Shown piece by piece: positions 35,314 through 43,968 of a stretch of DNA of 64,000 nucleotides. The DNA lies in the NCBI RefSeq assembly GCF_022921115.1, contig NZ_CP095075.1, forward strand, positions 3,670,001 to 3,734,000, given 5' to 3'. The notes below the pieces were generated by a model. It did not search any database. It was not told the origin of the DNA and saw nothing but the letters and a program-made list of their open reading frames with translations. Origin of the DNA: Halobacillus amylolyticus (lineage in GTDB: Bacteria; Bacillota; Bacilli; Bacillales; Halobacillaceae). The position numbers and the translations under genes are program-made. Positions within the stretch are counted from its first letter, which is position 1, and every line of letters begins with the position of its first letter.

Positions 35314-35346
35314 GAAGCTATCCTGTTTGGGTGGCTTCTTTATTTT
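35314..35346 (+). terminator. Terminator of the hut operon
   Basis: GAAGCTATCC (35314-35323) pairs with GGGTGGCTTC (35329-35338), followed by TTTATTTT. Confidence 0.75.
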
Positions 35347-35357
35347 ACAAAAAACAT

Positions 35358-35483
35358 TTTCCGGTTAAGTCGCTATTTCTCGGAGCTAGGACGCTATTCC
35401 CATGAGCTAGGTCGTTATCTACTAGAGATCCGTCCTTATCACCGTGAGTTAAGTCGAAATTCGCTGAGGTTAAGGAAATAAGA
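35358..35483. repeat. 21-nt repeat array D (six units, variant motif)
   Basis: Six consecutive 21-nt units end at 35378, 35399, 35420, 35441, 35462 and 35483. The approximate motif is GAGYTARGTCGYTATTC. It has the same unit length and unit number as arrays A-C, but the 3' half differs (GTCGCTATTC in place of GGAACAATC). It lies between the hut terminator and the YitT-family gene. Confidence 0.75.
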
Positions 35484-35535
35484 GTTTTGTCGAGATATAT
35501 GTTAGAATAATGGAGTTCGTGTGAGAAAGGATGGG

Positions 35536-36411
35536 ATGAACATGACCCAGCGATCACCTCAAATCAAACTAATTATTGAATACTGTTATATTATGATCGG
35601 TTCGGCTTTTGTTGGTTTATCATTTAACATGTTTTTACTGCCAGCTAAATTAGCTTCAGGCGGTGTTTCTGGGATAAGTACCATTTTATATGAGTTGTAC
35701 AAGTTTAATCCGGCTTTTGTCCAGTGGGCGATTAATATTCCACTGTTTATTTTGGGAATTCTTCTTCTTGGGAAAGACTTTAGCTTAAAAACGTTAGTGG
35801 GAACATTATTTGTACCATTTGTCATCTGGCTTACGGCTGATCTCCCCTTTAAAGTGGACAATCCTTTGCTGGCTGCGATTTATGGTGGAATTCTGTTAGG
35901 GGTTGGTCTCGGAACAGTTTATCGAGGAAAAGGATCAACCGGAGGCACAGCGATGATTGCTCAGGCATTGAAAAAGTATACAGGTTTTTCGAGTGGTTTT
36001 TCCCAATTAATCGTAGATGGATTTGTCGTGATTACTTCTGCGATCGTGTTTAACCTGGAGCTTGCTTTATTTGCGATGATGTCCATTTATGTGACAAGTA
36101 AAGTGATCGACTTTGTTCAACTACAAACATCGCCATCGAAACTTGTCCTGATTATTTCTGAAAAGGAAGAACTAATTCAGTCGATCATTAAAGATGAAAT
36201 TGATCGAGGTCTGACGAAAATCCGTACAGTCGGAGGTCATTCAAATACCGAAAAGACAATGATTCTTTGTGTTGTTGAGCAGGAGGAAGCGATTTATTTA
36301 AAAAAAGCACTACAGGAAAAAGAACCGACTTCTTTCATTGTCTTCCTTAACGCTTCTGAAATTCTTGGACGAGGTTTTTCTTTATCAAAATTTTATGAAA
36401 CAGGAAAGTAG
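35536..36411 (+). CDS. YitT-family membrane protein (DUF161-DUF2179)
   Basis: About 291 residues with five or six transmembrane helices in the first 190 residues (GISTILYELYKFNPAFVQWAI; GTVYRGKGSTGGTAMIA) and a soluble C-terminal DUF2179 domain ending FLNASEILGRGFS. The family is widespread in Firmicutes with unknown biochemical role. ATG at 35536 is five bases after AAAGG; GTG at 35521 and ATG at 35542 are alternatives. Monocistronic, with its own terminator. Confidence 0.85.
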   Translation: MNMTQRSPQIKLIIEYCYIMIGSAFVGLSFNMFLLPAKLASGGVSGISTILYELYKFNPAFVQWAINIPLFILGILLLGKDFSLKTLVGTLFVPFVIWLTADLPFKVDNPLLAAIYGGILLGVGLGTVYRGKGSTGGTAMIAQALKKYTGFSSGFSQLIVDGFVVITSAIVFNLELALFAMMSIYVTSKVIDFVQLQTSPSKLVLIISEKEELIQSIIKDEIDRGLTKIRTVGGHSNTEKTMILCVVEQEEAIYLKKALQEKEPTSFIVFLNASEILGRGFSLSKFYETGK

Positions 36412-36415
36412 CAGG

Positions 36416-36467
36416 AACCCCTCACGCCAGGCCAGGTCGCCCATTGATCTAACGTAAGGGGTTTTTG
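36416..36467 (+). terminator. Terminator after the YitT-family gene
   Basis: AACCCCTCACG (36416-36426) pairs, with one G-U, with CGTAAGGGGTT (36453-36463), followed by TTTTG. The loop is long (26 nt). Confidence 0.65.
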
Positions 36468-36562
36468 TATGTCAATTCTATTTCAATTGCTTTACTCCCC
36501 CCGGTTGATAAAGATTTAGAGCGAATAGATATCTCATGAAAACGCTAGTGAGTGAGGTATGA

Positions 36563-37603
36563 ATGATGAAACGAATCTCTTCCATCGATTTTGTGAAATT
36601 TATAGCCATGTTTTTTATTGTATATATTCATTCGCATTCATTTAAAGAGGTCGACCTCTTCGGTATTGAGGGCGGTAGGATAGATTTCCTAATCGATACC
36701 TTTGCCCGGTTTGGAGTCCCTTTTTTCTTTATGGTCTCTGGTTACCTTGTTGTCAAACAGGTGGAACGTAAAGGCGGGGGCTATTTCCCAAAGTATGTGG
36801 GAACGTTGATTAACTTGTATGTAGCCTGGTTCTTATTTTTCTTCCTTTATGATTTAGTGATGGTCATTCTCGATAAAGGGTTTAAAAGTGAACCCATCAT
36901 TGAGTATATCAGTACATTTTTGACCTTTGATATCTTCTATTACGGTGCAGGCCATACCCAGTACCATCTTTGGTATTTGCTGGCTGCGACCTGGGCTATG
37001 ATCTTATTTGCTCTGTTTTATTACTTTGGAAAAATTGAGCTTCTGTTAGTGATCAGTTTTGTTTTATACGTAGTTGGGCTCTTTGATCAATCCTATTCAG
37101 GGATTTATGATCTTAGCTTCGAATCCCGTGAGGGGGCATTTTTTGGTATATTTTATATAACGTTAGGCGGGATGTTTGGAAAATATCAATCCCCATTCAC
37201 TCAAATTTCACGACGATTTAAGCCGTGGGTATGGGTATTGGTGTTTATTGGGTTTTCCTTATTACAAATGATCGAAAGGGAAATCACAGCCCATGCTCTC
37301 GGTGGGGATAGCGGAAATTATTTTATTTCAACGATTCTTGTCGCGGCCGCATTATTTATGTTTATATTCAGCATGCCTAACATTGGAGAGGAAACCCTCA
37401 TTAATAAAATTGGGAAAAACACTGTAGGGATTTATGTCATTCACACGGTTATTTTGGATCTAACCAATCGTTTGGTCAATTTTGCTGGATTAAGTGTTAT
37501 ACGTGAGCATTTATTGTGGGGACTTTTGTTTACACCTTATCTGTTTATTGTATCTTATTTGCTTTATATGAGCCTTCAGCGCCTCAAACCTAAATTCGGA
37601 TAA
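36563..37603 (+). CDS. Acyltransferase family 3 membrane protein
   Basis: A 346-residue protein with about ten transmembrane helices. The N-terminal SSIDFVKFIAMFFIVYIHSHSF contains the conserved acyltransferase-3 His, and GVPFFFMVSGYL follows. QYHLWYLLA near 137 and IGKNTVGIYVIHT near 288 are further signatures. Such enzymes O-acetylate surface polysaccharides or other glycans; the acceptor is unknown. GAGG lies seven bases before ATG 36563. It stands alone. Confidence 0.85.
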   Translation: MMKRISSIDFVKFIAMFFIVYIHSHSFKEVDLFGIEGGRIDFLIDTFARFGVPFFFMVSGYLVVKQVERKGGGYFPKYVGTLINLYVAWFLFFFLYDLVMVILDKGFKSEPIIEYISTFLTFDIFYYGAGHTQYHLWYLLAATWAMILFALFYYFGKIELLLVISFVLYVVGLFDQSYSGIYDLSFESREGAFFGIFYITLGGMFGKYQSPFTQISRRFKPWVWVLVFIGFSLLQMIEREITAHALGGDSGNYFISTILVAAALFMFIFSMPNIGEETLINKIGKNTVGIYVIHTVILDLTNRLVNFAGLSVIREHLLWGLLFTPYLFIVSYLLYMSLQRLKPKFG

Positions 37604-37649
37604 CTTCATCCAGGGAAAATGACATTCTAAAAAAGAACATAATACTCGT

Positions 37650-37682
37650 ACCTCATACTTAAACTCCAAGTATGGGGTTTTT
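37650..37682 (+). terminator. Terminator after the acyltransferase gene
   Basis: ACCTCATACTT (37650-37660) pairs with AAGTATGGGGT (37668-37678), with one G-U, then TTTTT. Confidence 0.75.
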
Positions 37683-37834
37683 CATGTTTGATGAAAGTAG
37701 GGGATAGGATAAAATCTCAAAAAACACATGCATTACTTTTTTCTTAAAAAAATGCTATAACATTGGATGCCTAAACATATATAAGTACTATGCATCAAAC
37801 TTTCAAATGGTCAAAAAGATGGGAGATGAATCGT

Positions 37835-39241
37835 TTGTCCTACTGTCAACAATGTGGAAACTCTTTAGCAGAAGAAGAACAGTATTGTACATCTTGTGGA
37901 ACAAAGCAGCCGGGCCCAACAAAGGAAGCTGAGACGAACAGCCATAAGGTCACCACTCGAGAGAAGCCTGTTTCAAGAAAGACAATGTCGAAAAGGTCAA
38001 AGGTTTTGATCGGCAGCTTTGTTGGATTAGCCTTATTAATATTTGGAGCGCATGTTGCCCTTTCATCTTTCTTAGATCCCGTTAAACAAATTCAAGCGAT
38101 GGATCGTGCGGTATCTGAGCAAAATAGCGAGGCTTTCTTACAGCATGTCAATATTGATGAAGAGGCACTTATGAACCCTGACGAATATGTGAGTTCCCTT
38201 GCGAATGCCGGCTGGGAGTCGATGCGGGAACAGTTTACAGTCTATATGGAAGACGAAGCGGGAGATTTTGATCAAACCGTTACGGGCAATGATGGACAGG
38301 ACCGTTTTATAGTGAAGAAAAACGATATCGCTTTAGGCCTTTATACTACATATGAAATTGAGGCTCTTCCTTTCCGTGTTTCGATTACATCAAATTATGA
38401 TCAATCTGACTTTGCTATTGAGGATGTCAAGCTTCATGTTGAAAAGGCAAATGAGCCAAGCAAGTCCATTGAAGCCTACCCAGGCACGTACCATGTGACT
38501 GGTTTAATGAAAAATGCTTTTGGCGAAGTGACTTTGTCAGAAGACATTACGGTTGACTCTTCAGAAGGAAACTACCAATTGAATTTTGCTGTGGCCAATG
38601 CTTGGCCTACGTCTGATGTCGAAGGAGCCATTTTATTTATTAATGGGGAAAGTACAGGGAAAACGGTAGAAGAGTTTGAAACACTTGGACCCTTCCCTGA
38701 AGACAAAGAAGTATCCATGCACGCTGAGTGGAAGACACCGGACGGCGAAATGATAAAATCGGACCCCATCACACAAGATGGAGATGATTTTGGAAATTAT
38801 CATTTCGCATTTGAACTTCCTGTTATGGAAAACAAGGAGGAACCAGTAGAAACAAATAGGGAAGCTCCCTTAGACGACGTAGAAGAATTTGTCTTGGATT
38901 TTAGGGATGCCTATGAGGTCGCCTTGAATAACCGTGATTATTCTTATATTGAAGATTACTTATTAGATGGCAGTGACGCAGATGCTGGATTGTCCAAATA
39001 TGTTGGAGATTTAAAAGATGAAAATTATACTTATGAATTTAACGAAAATCTCATTACAGGAGCGGAGCAAGTGAAGGAGGGCATATTTAAAATTTTTACC
39101 AATGAAAAGTTTCTGTTTACAAACCATCTTGGTGATCAAATCGATTACGACCGCGAAAAAATCTACACAGTCGTTACGCACGGAAGTGGCTTACAGATTA
39201 GGAAAATTGACATCAATGAAACGAATCGAAATGAACTTTAA
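37835..39241 (+). CDS. TcaA/YvbJ-like zinc-ribbon membrane protein
   Basis: About 468 residues. A zinc ribbon at the N-terminus (Cys4, Cys7, Cys18, Cys21) is followed by a Lys/Arg-rich linker, one transmembrane helix (about 55-76) and a large extracellular region of TcaA-type domains (FLDPVKQIQAMDRAV onward). The C-terminal NTF2-like part begins near VEEFVLDFRDAYEVALN. Staphylococcal TcaA affects glycopeptide susceptibility and wall homeostasis; the role here is inferred by family. TTG at 37835 is nine bases after GGGAG; ATG at 37826 is also possible. The next gene starts 22 bases after its stop. Confidence 0.75.
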   Translation: MSYCQQCGNSLAEEEQYCTSCGTKQPGPTKEAETNSHKVTTREKPVSRKTMSKRSKVLIGSFVGLALLIFGAHVALSSFLDPVKQIQAMDRAVSEQNSEAFLQHVNIDEEALMNPDEYVSSLANAGWESMREQFTVYMEDEAGDFDQTVTGNDGQDRFIVKKNDIALGLYTTYEIEALPFRVSITSNYDQSDFAIEDVKLHVEKANEPSKSIEAYPGTYHVTGLMKNAFGEVTLSEDITVDSSEGNYQLNFAVANAWPTSDVEGAILFINGESTGKTVEEFETLGPFPEDKEVSMHAEWKTPDGEMIKSDPITQDGDDFGNYHFAFELPVMENKEEPVETNREAPLDDVEEFVLDFRDAYEVALNNRDYSYIEDYLLDGSDADAGLSKYVGDLKDENYTYEFNENLITGAEQVKEGIFKIFTNEKFLFTNHLGDQIDYDREKIYTVVTHGSGLQIRKIDINETNRNEL

Positions 39242-39263
39242 TGAGGAAAGGAAGTCGTTCTAC

Positions 39264-40097
39264 ATGATCTGTCCCAACTGTAATCACGAACAAGAGTCAG
39301 GGAGGTTTTGCGGCGTCTGCGGCACAGAGATTTCAACGGAACAGCCGGTACATCAATTAGATAAATCGGCCGACCAACAACAGCAGCAACAACAATTCCA
39401 ATCTGCAGCAACAGAAGTGCAGCCGCAATCTGATAGTATGGCAAAGGCGAAACAAGCTTCCAGCCAATTTGGCAAAAATGCCCTGCAACTGCTTAAACGG
39501 CCGTCCATCGCTTTTACATCGACAGAAAACCATTTCGTTTCAGGGCTTGTTACGATGGCCATCTATATTACAGCCTTTACGTTGAGTCTTTATCTTTTAG
39601 CGAATAAATTTTACAAATTGACCATGGGAGGATTCAGTTCCCTAATGGGAGAATCCAGTACGCAGCAATCTCTTCCCTTCTTCAAAGTAGTATCGCCGAT
39701 TTTTCTCTTTGTCTTACTCTTCCTTGCAGCAGCAACAGTTACCATTTTTGTGGCGATCAAAATGATGAACATAAACTTCTCTTTTCAAAAAGCTGTTGCC
39801 CAATATGGAGGATTAATCATCCCCTTTACTACATTAAATATAGCAGCTATCGTCTTTGGGTACAGCGGTTCAATTGGATTCACTCTGGTATCCCTAAACG
39901 CATCCCTTGTATTCACCGTCTTTATTTTGCCAGCAATTATGGTCTATCATTACGGAATGAATAGTCCCCATAAATCAAGAAATATCTACTGGGGCGTGGG
40001 TACAAGTGCTGTAATTATGTTAATCACCTATTTCATCGTTCGTACATTTGCGCTTGATTTCATCGAACGTATGCAAGAGTTTACTAATATCTTGTAG
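39264..40097 (+). CDS. Zinc-ribbon membrane protein, operon partner of the TcaA-like gene
   Basis: A 277-residue protein. It begins with a zinc ribbon (Cys3, Cys6, Cys16, Cys19), then a Gln-rich linker (seven consecutive Gln near 40-46), and then five or so transmembrane helices (FVSGLVTMAIYITAFTLSLY to TYFIVRTFALDF). I do not know its function. The shared architecture and 22-base spacing suggest it works with the TcaA-like protein at the membrane. ATG at 39264 gives a normal zinc-ribbon start; the frame is open earlier inside the upstream gene. Confidence 0.75.
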   Translation: MICPNCNHEQESGRFCGVCGTEISTEQPVHQLDKSADQQQQQQQFQSAATEVQPQSDSMAKAKQASSQFGKNALQLLKRPSIAFTSTENHFVSGLVTMAIYITAFTLSLYLLANKFYKLTMGGFSSLMGESSTQQSLPFFKVVSPIFLFVLLFLAAATVTIFVAIKMMNINFSFQKAVAQYGGLIIPFTTLNIAAIVFGYSGSIGFTLVSLNASLVFTVFILPAIMVYHYGMNSPHKSRNIYWGVGTSAVIMLITYFIVRTFALDFIERMQEFTNIL

Positions 40098-40179
40098 TTG
40101 CGTTATTATCTTCAACTTCAACGGGGAGGGAACGACTGCCCCGTAGCCATTTTCAGTAAGCTGAGTTTGACTAGATATA

Positions 40180-40214
40180 TAGAGTCCATAAACTGGCAAT
40201 GGACTCTATTTTAT
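40180..40214 (+). terminator. Terminator after the zinc-ribbon gene pair
   Basis: TAGAGTCCAT (40180-40189) pairs with ATGGACTCTA (40199-40208), followed by TTTTATT. Confidence 0.8.
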
Positions 40215-40218
40215 TGTG

Positions 40219-40343
40219 AAAAAACGTTAAAGAACAATCCCGGTGAGATAGGGAACAATGATGCCGAGATAGGGACCAATGACAGCGCGTTAGCGAACAA
40301 TCCTAGAAGATAGGGACCAATGACAGAACGTTAAGGAACAATC
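40219..40343. repeat. 21-nt repeat array C (six units, uninterrupted)
   Basis: Six units end at 40239, 40260, 40281, 40302, 40322 and 40343. All are 21 nt except the fifth (20 nt). The motif is TTAGGGAACAATC or TAGGGACCAATG, with a variable first part. It lies between the zinc-ribbon gene terminator and the promoter of the next operon. This is the only array of the GGGAACAATC type here without an IS. Confidence 0.85.
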
Positions 40344-40520
40344 GTTTTGGAAAAACGATCTATAAAGAGAAAATTTGTTTGATGTATAGTTTTACGTCTC
40401 GAAATCTATTATCGAGGGATGCGCCTCCTCGTGCTTAATGCTATCAATCAAACTGTATATAAAAATCAACCCTTACGTAAGAGAACATCATTCGGATAAA
40501 TAAAATTCTGAAAAATTAGG

Positions 40521-40723
40521 TTGCCATACCATAATCCCCGTGATATGATTTGTTTAATGAATTTTGTGCAAACGTATTCACGAATGCAATTGATATATTA
40601 TTTATTCTCTAAAAGACGTTCTCATGGTACATAAAGGACGTTGTTTGCATCAAAGTGCAAACGTATGCACCTTAGTACATCAGCAACAGCAAAAATTTTT
40701 AGTGAATTATGGAAGCGCATTCA
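40521..40723 (+). promoter_or_regulatory. Promoter, paired LacI-type operators and cre site
   Basis: TTGCCA (40521-40526), 17 bases, then TATGAT (40544-40549) is a good sigma-A promoter. GTGCAAACGTATTCAC (40566-40581) and GTGCAAACGTATGCAC (40655-40670) are near-palindromes with their centres 89 bp apart, suited to looping by a LacI-family repressor. TGGAAGCGCATTCA (40710-40723) resembles a cre site. The cognate repressor is probably the one encoded at 43969. The remainder of the 40098-40758 gap holds the terminator and array C. Confidence 0.7.
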
Positions 40724-40758
40724 TTCATTGATTAAAATCATACTAGGGAGTGGATCAA

Positions 40759-42060
40759 ATGAATAAGAAGAAGTTTTATTCAGGAATTGCTACTGCTTTG
40801 TTAGCATCCAGCGTTGCGTTAACAGGGTGTTCGTTTTCTTCTGGTGATGAGGAAGCAAGTGGTTCGTCCGAAGATGCAGTAACGGTAGATGTATTCCAGT
40901 TTAAAGTGGAATTTAAAGAGCAGTTTGAGGAATTAGTTGCCATGTATGAGGAAGAAAATCCGGATGTAAATATCAACGTTAAAACAGTTGGCGGGGGAAA
41001 TGATTACGGTGCTTCCTTGAAAACATCTTTCTCTTCCGGTGAAGAGCCAGACATTTTCAATATCGGTGGTCCGACAGATGTTGATGAGTATGAAAAGTAT
41101 TTAGCTGATCTTTCAGATACGAAGGCTGCTGATGCTGCACTTGATGGTACGCTTACAAGTGTCAAAAGAGATGGTAAAATCTTAGGGCTTCCGTTTAACC
41201 AAGAAGGTTACGGATTGCTTTACAATAAGAAAGTTTTTGAAGAAGCAGGAATCAATCCTGATGAGATTAAAACATTTGAAGAATTGAAAAAGGCCGTTGA
41301 AACGCTTGATAGTAAAAAGGACGAGCTTGGCATTAAAGCACCATTCGCTTTTCCGGCTAAAGAAAAGTGGGTAATTGGTAATCATATGGCTAATGCCTAC
41401 TTGGCTGATGAATTTAATCACGATGTAATGGAAGCTTATAATGCAGACACTGTTGAATTCACAATGGGTGACCAACTGAAGCGTTTCTTAGATCTACAAA
41501 ATAATTACTCTGTTCAACCGACATTGAGCCTTGACTATTCTCAACAAGTGGAAGAATATTTCTCACTTGGCAAAGTAGCCATGATCCAACAAGGGAACTG
41601 GGTATATAACACTATTGCATCAATGGATGAAGAATTCGCTCAAAATAATGTGGGACTTCTTCCAATACCTGTAGAAGGGTATGAGGGAAGTATTCCGGTT
41701 GGTGTTCCAAACTATTGGGTCGTTAATAAAGAGTCAGGAGATGAAGTGGTACAAGCTAGTAAAGAGTTCTTAGATTGGATGTACACTTCTGAAACAGGCA
41801 AGAAATTTGTAACAGAAAAATTCAAATTCATCCCCGCGTATGAAGGTTACGAGGACCTTGAAATCGCTGACCCTATTTCCAAGGAAATTTATGAATATGT
41901 AAAAGAAGGAAATACAATGGGATGGGTATTCTTAGGAGCGCCAATTGCTTGGACTGAAGGCGCATTTGGTGTAGCCGTCCAGGAGTATATTGCTGGTAAT
42001 ATCACTTGGGAAGAAGTAATCCAGCAATCGAAGGAAGCTTGGGAAGAAGCTCGTCAGTAA
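40759..42060 (+). CDS. ABC transporter sugar-binding lipoprotein (ThuA cluster)
   Basis: A 433-residue family 1 solute-binding protein with a signal peptide and lipobox (ALTGC, about residue 23). It is strongly acidic. It would capture a sugar or glycoside for the CUT1 permeases at 42250 and 43110. GNHMANAYLADEF and QGNWVYNTIASMDEEF are typical binding-cleft segments. ATG at 40759 is nine bases after AGGGAG. First gene of an operon under LacI-type operators. The ligand is unknown; downstream oxidoreductases suggest a glycoside rather than a simple sugar. Confidence 0.85.
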   Translation: MNKKKFYSGIATALLASSVALTGCSFSSGDEEASGSSEDAVTVDVFQFKVEFKEQFEELVAMYEEENPDVNINVKTVGGGNDYGASLKTSFSSGEEPDIFNIGGPTDVDEYEKYLADLSDTKAADAALDGTLTSVKRDGKILGLPFNQEGYGLLYNKKVFEEAGINPDEIKTFEELKKAVETLDSKKDELGIKAPFAFPAKEKWVIGNHMANAYLADEFNHDVMEAYNADTVEFTMGDQLKRFLDLQNNYSVQPTLSLDYSQQVEEYFSLGKVAMIQQGNWVYNTIASMDEEFAQNNVGLLPIPVEGYEGSIPVGVPNYWVVNKESGDEVVQASKEFLDWMYTSETGKKFVTEKFKFIPAYEGYEDLEIADPISKEIYEYVKEGNTMGWVFLGAPIAWTEGAFGVAVQEYIAGNITWEEVIQQSKEAWEEARQ

Positions 42061-42071
42061 GAAATGATAAC

Positions 42072-42107
42072 AGCTGACAAGGGTGTTTAAAGACATGCTT
42101 GTCAGCT
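42072..42107 (+). other. Intercistronic stem-loop after the binding-protein gene
   Basis: AGCTGACAAG (42072-42081) pairs perfectly with CTTGTCAGCT (42098-42107). It is followed by A-rich, not T-rich, sequence, so it is more likely an mRNA-protecting hairpin or processing site than a terminator. Confidence 0.65.
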
Positions 42108-42249
42108 AAAAAAGTATCTCCTCTATTAGATAGGATCGTAGCCTGATAGATGAGATGTTTTATTTTACTAGATGACTGAAATCGATATCATATCCACATG
42201 CATAAACTTAGTTAGCAACACTATTGTATCAGCATTGGAGGGCGTGCAC

Positions 42250-43110
42250 ATGCATAATCGCAATATTTGGTTTTGGCTTTTTCTCACCCCGGTTATTCTC
42301 GGGTTGGGTCTTGTTGTTGTCATTCCATTCATCTACGGCTTCATCTTTTCCTTTACCGACTGGAATGGGCTGACGGCCACCAAGTTTTTAGGATTTGAAC
42401 ATTATATCAATCTATTTCAAGAAGACGAATTCATGAGCTCGATTTGGTTTACCGTTAAGTTTGCCGTTGTTACGGTCATTCTGCTGAATATCATGGGGCT
42501 TGGACTTGCGCTACTCGTAACCCGCAATATTAAAACCAATAACTTACTTCGGACGGTATTCTTTATGCCAAACTTGATCGGCGGTCTGATCCTCGGATTC
42601 ATCTGGCAGTTTATTTTCGTCAGTGTGTTCGACGATATCGGCACAATGTTCGGCATCGAGAATTTGCAAGGCTGGCTTTCGACGACGAGTACAGGGTTCT
42701 GGGGGCTTGTGATCCTGACAGCCTGGCAGATGGCAGGTTACATTATGATCATTTACATTGCTTACTTAGAAAATATTCCAAAGGACTTGATCGAAGCGGC
42801 AAAAATCGATGGGGCCAATGGATTGCAGCGGTTTAAGAGTATTACCTTCCCGCTTGTAGCCCCAGCCTTTACCGTCAGTATGTTCCTGACATTGTCGATG
42901 GCTTTCAAGATTTATGACCAAAACTTATCCCTGACCAATGGCGGGCCGTTCAACTCCACGCAAATGGTTGCGATGGAAATTGTTCGCACAGCCTTTTCAG
43001 ACAATCAGATGGCCTATGCCCAAGCCAAAGCGGTGATTTTCTTCTTAATCGTTGCCGTTATTGCGCTGACCCAGGTGTACTACAACAAGAAACGGGAGGT
43101 TGAGATGTAA
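42250..43110 (+). CDS. CUT1 sugar ABC permease (ThuA cluster, first subunit)
   Basis: A 286-residue permease with six helices and the EAA loop IEAAKIDGANGLQRFKSITFP near residue 195. GGAGGG lies seven bases before ATG 42250; a longer frame from 42172 adds an unlikely leader. Its stop overlaps the next start (TAATG). It forms the channel with the next gene product. Confidence 0.87.
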   Translation: MHNRNIWFWLFLTPVILGLGLVVVIPFIYGFIFSFTDWNGLTATKFLGFEHYINLFQEDEFMSSIWFTVKFAVVTVILLNIMGLGLALLVTRNIKTNNLLRTVFFMPNLIGGLILGFIWQFIFVSVFDDIGTMFGIENLQGWLSTTSTGFWGLVILTAWQMAGYIMIIYIAYLENIPKDLIEAAKIDGANGLQRFKSITFPLVAPAFTVSMFLTLSMAFKIYDQNLSLTNGGPFNSTQMVAMEIVRTAFSDNQMAYAQAKAVIFFLIVAVIALTQVYYNKKREVEM

Positions 43111-43961
43111 TGAAGAAGAACAAAGAAAAACGGAATTTATTCTCAATCGAAATCCTCGGTATTGCCTTAGGGTTACTGTGGATTGCGCCGTTCTATCTGA
43201 TGATTGTCAATGCGTTTAAAACGAAGCGGGAAATTTTCGAAGGGGTTCTAGGCATCCCAGACTCGTTGGCACTTGAAAACTTTGTGCAAGCGTTTATTGA
43301 TTTGGAGTTCCTAAAATCTCTCTTCAACTCGGTGTTGATCACAGGATTGAGTATTGCCGTCATCATCTTGTTCTCTTCGATGGCAGGATATGCCTTGGCT
43401 CGTAACAAAAGTAAGCTTAGTGGCATCATCTTTTTCACCTTTGTAGCTGCGATGTTGATTCCCTTCCAATCGGTGATGATTCCGCTTGTATCGATTTTTG
43501 GTCAAGCGAATATGTTGAATGCGGGTGGGTTAGTTTTCATGTACCTTGGCTTTGGGTGCAGTTTATCGATCTTCCTTTACCATGGGGCGATGACAGGTGT
43601 TTCTAAAACGATGGATGAAGCGGCGATCATTGATGGGGCCAACCGTTTTCAATTGTTTTGGTATATCATTTTCCCTCTACTGAAACCAATTTCCGTGACG
43701 GTGGGGATCTTAAATACAATCTGGATCTGGAACGACTATCTGTTGCCTTCTCTTGTTCTTAGTGAAGCCAATGCCACGATTCCTTTGAAAATGTTTTATT
43801 TCTTCGGCCAGTATACGAAGCAGTGGCATTTGGCATTGGCAGGGCTGACGATCGCGATCATCCCAGTCATCATCGGTTACTTCTTTGCACAGAAGCAAAT
43901 TATCAAAGGGGTTTCTGAAGGGCTGTCAAGTAGGCTTAAGGCAAATATGATTAAGGAGTAG
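43110..43961 (+). CDS. CUT1 sugar ABC permease (ThuA cluster, second subunit)
   Basis: A 283-residue permease with six helices and the EAA loop DEAAIIDGANRFQLFWYIIFP near residue 172. Coupled to the preceding permease by a one-base overlap. As with the other importers in this window no ATPase is encoded, so a shared MsmX-type ATPase is expected. Confidence 0.87.
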   Translation: MKKNKEKRNLFSIEILGIALGLLWIAPFYLMIVNAFKTKREIFEGVLGIPDSLALENFVQAFIDLEFLKSLFNSVLITGLSIAVIILFSSMAGYALARNKSKLSGIIFFTFVAAMLIPFQSVMIPLVSIFGQANMLNAGGLVFMYLGFGCSLSIFLYHGAMTGVSKTMDEAAIIDGANRFQLFWYIIFPLLKPISVTVGILNTIWIWNDYLLPSLVLSEANATIPLKMFYFFGQYTKQWHLALAGLTIAIIPVIIGYFFAQKQIIKGVSEGLSSRLKANMIKE

Positions 43962-43968
43962 ATAGAAC

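Noticed and set aside
35345..35557. Minus-strand frame with a seven-residue periodic peptide
   Set aside because: Same cause, from array D; no start signal.
40098..40313. Open frame giving a repetitive peptide (GEIGNND/AEIGTND type)
   Set aside because: The repeats arise because array C has a 21-nt, seven-codon period; there is no ribosome binding site and no homology.
42172..42249. Upstream start for the ThuA-cluster permease
   Set aside because: No ribosome binding site at 42172, whereas GGAGGG precedes the ATG at 42250, and the extra residues are unlike the family.
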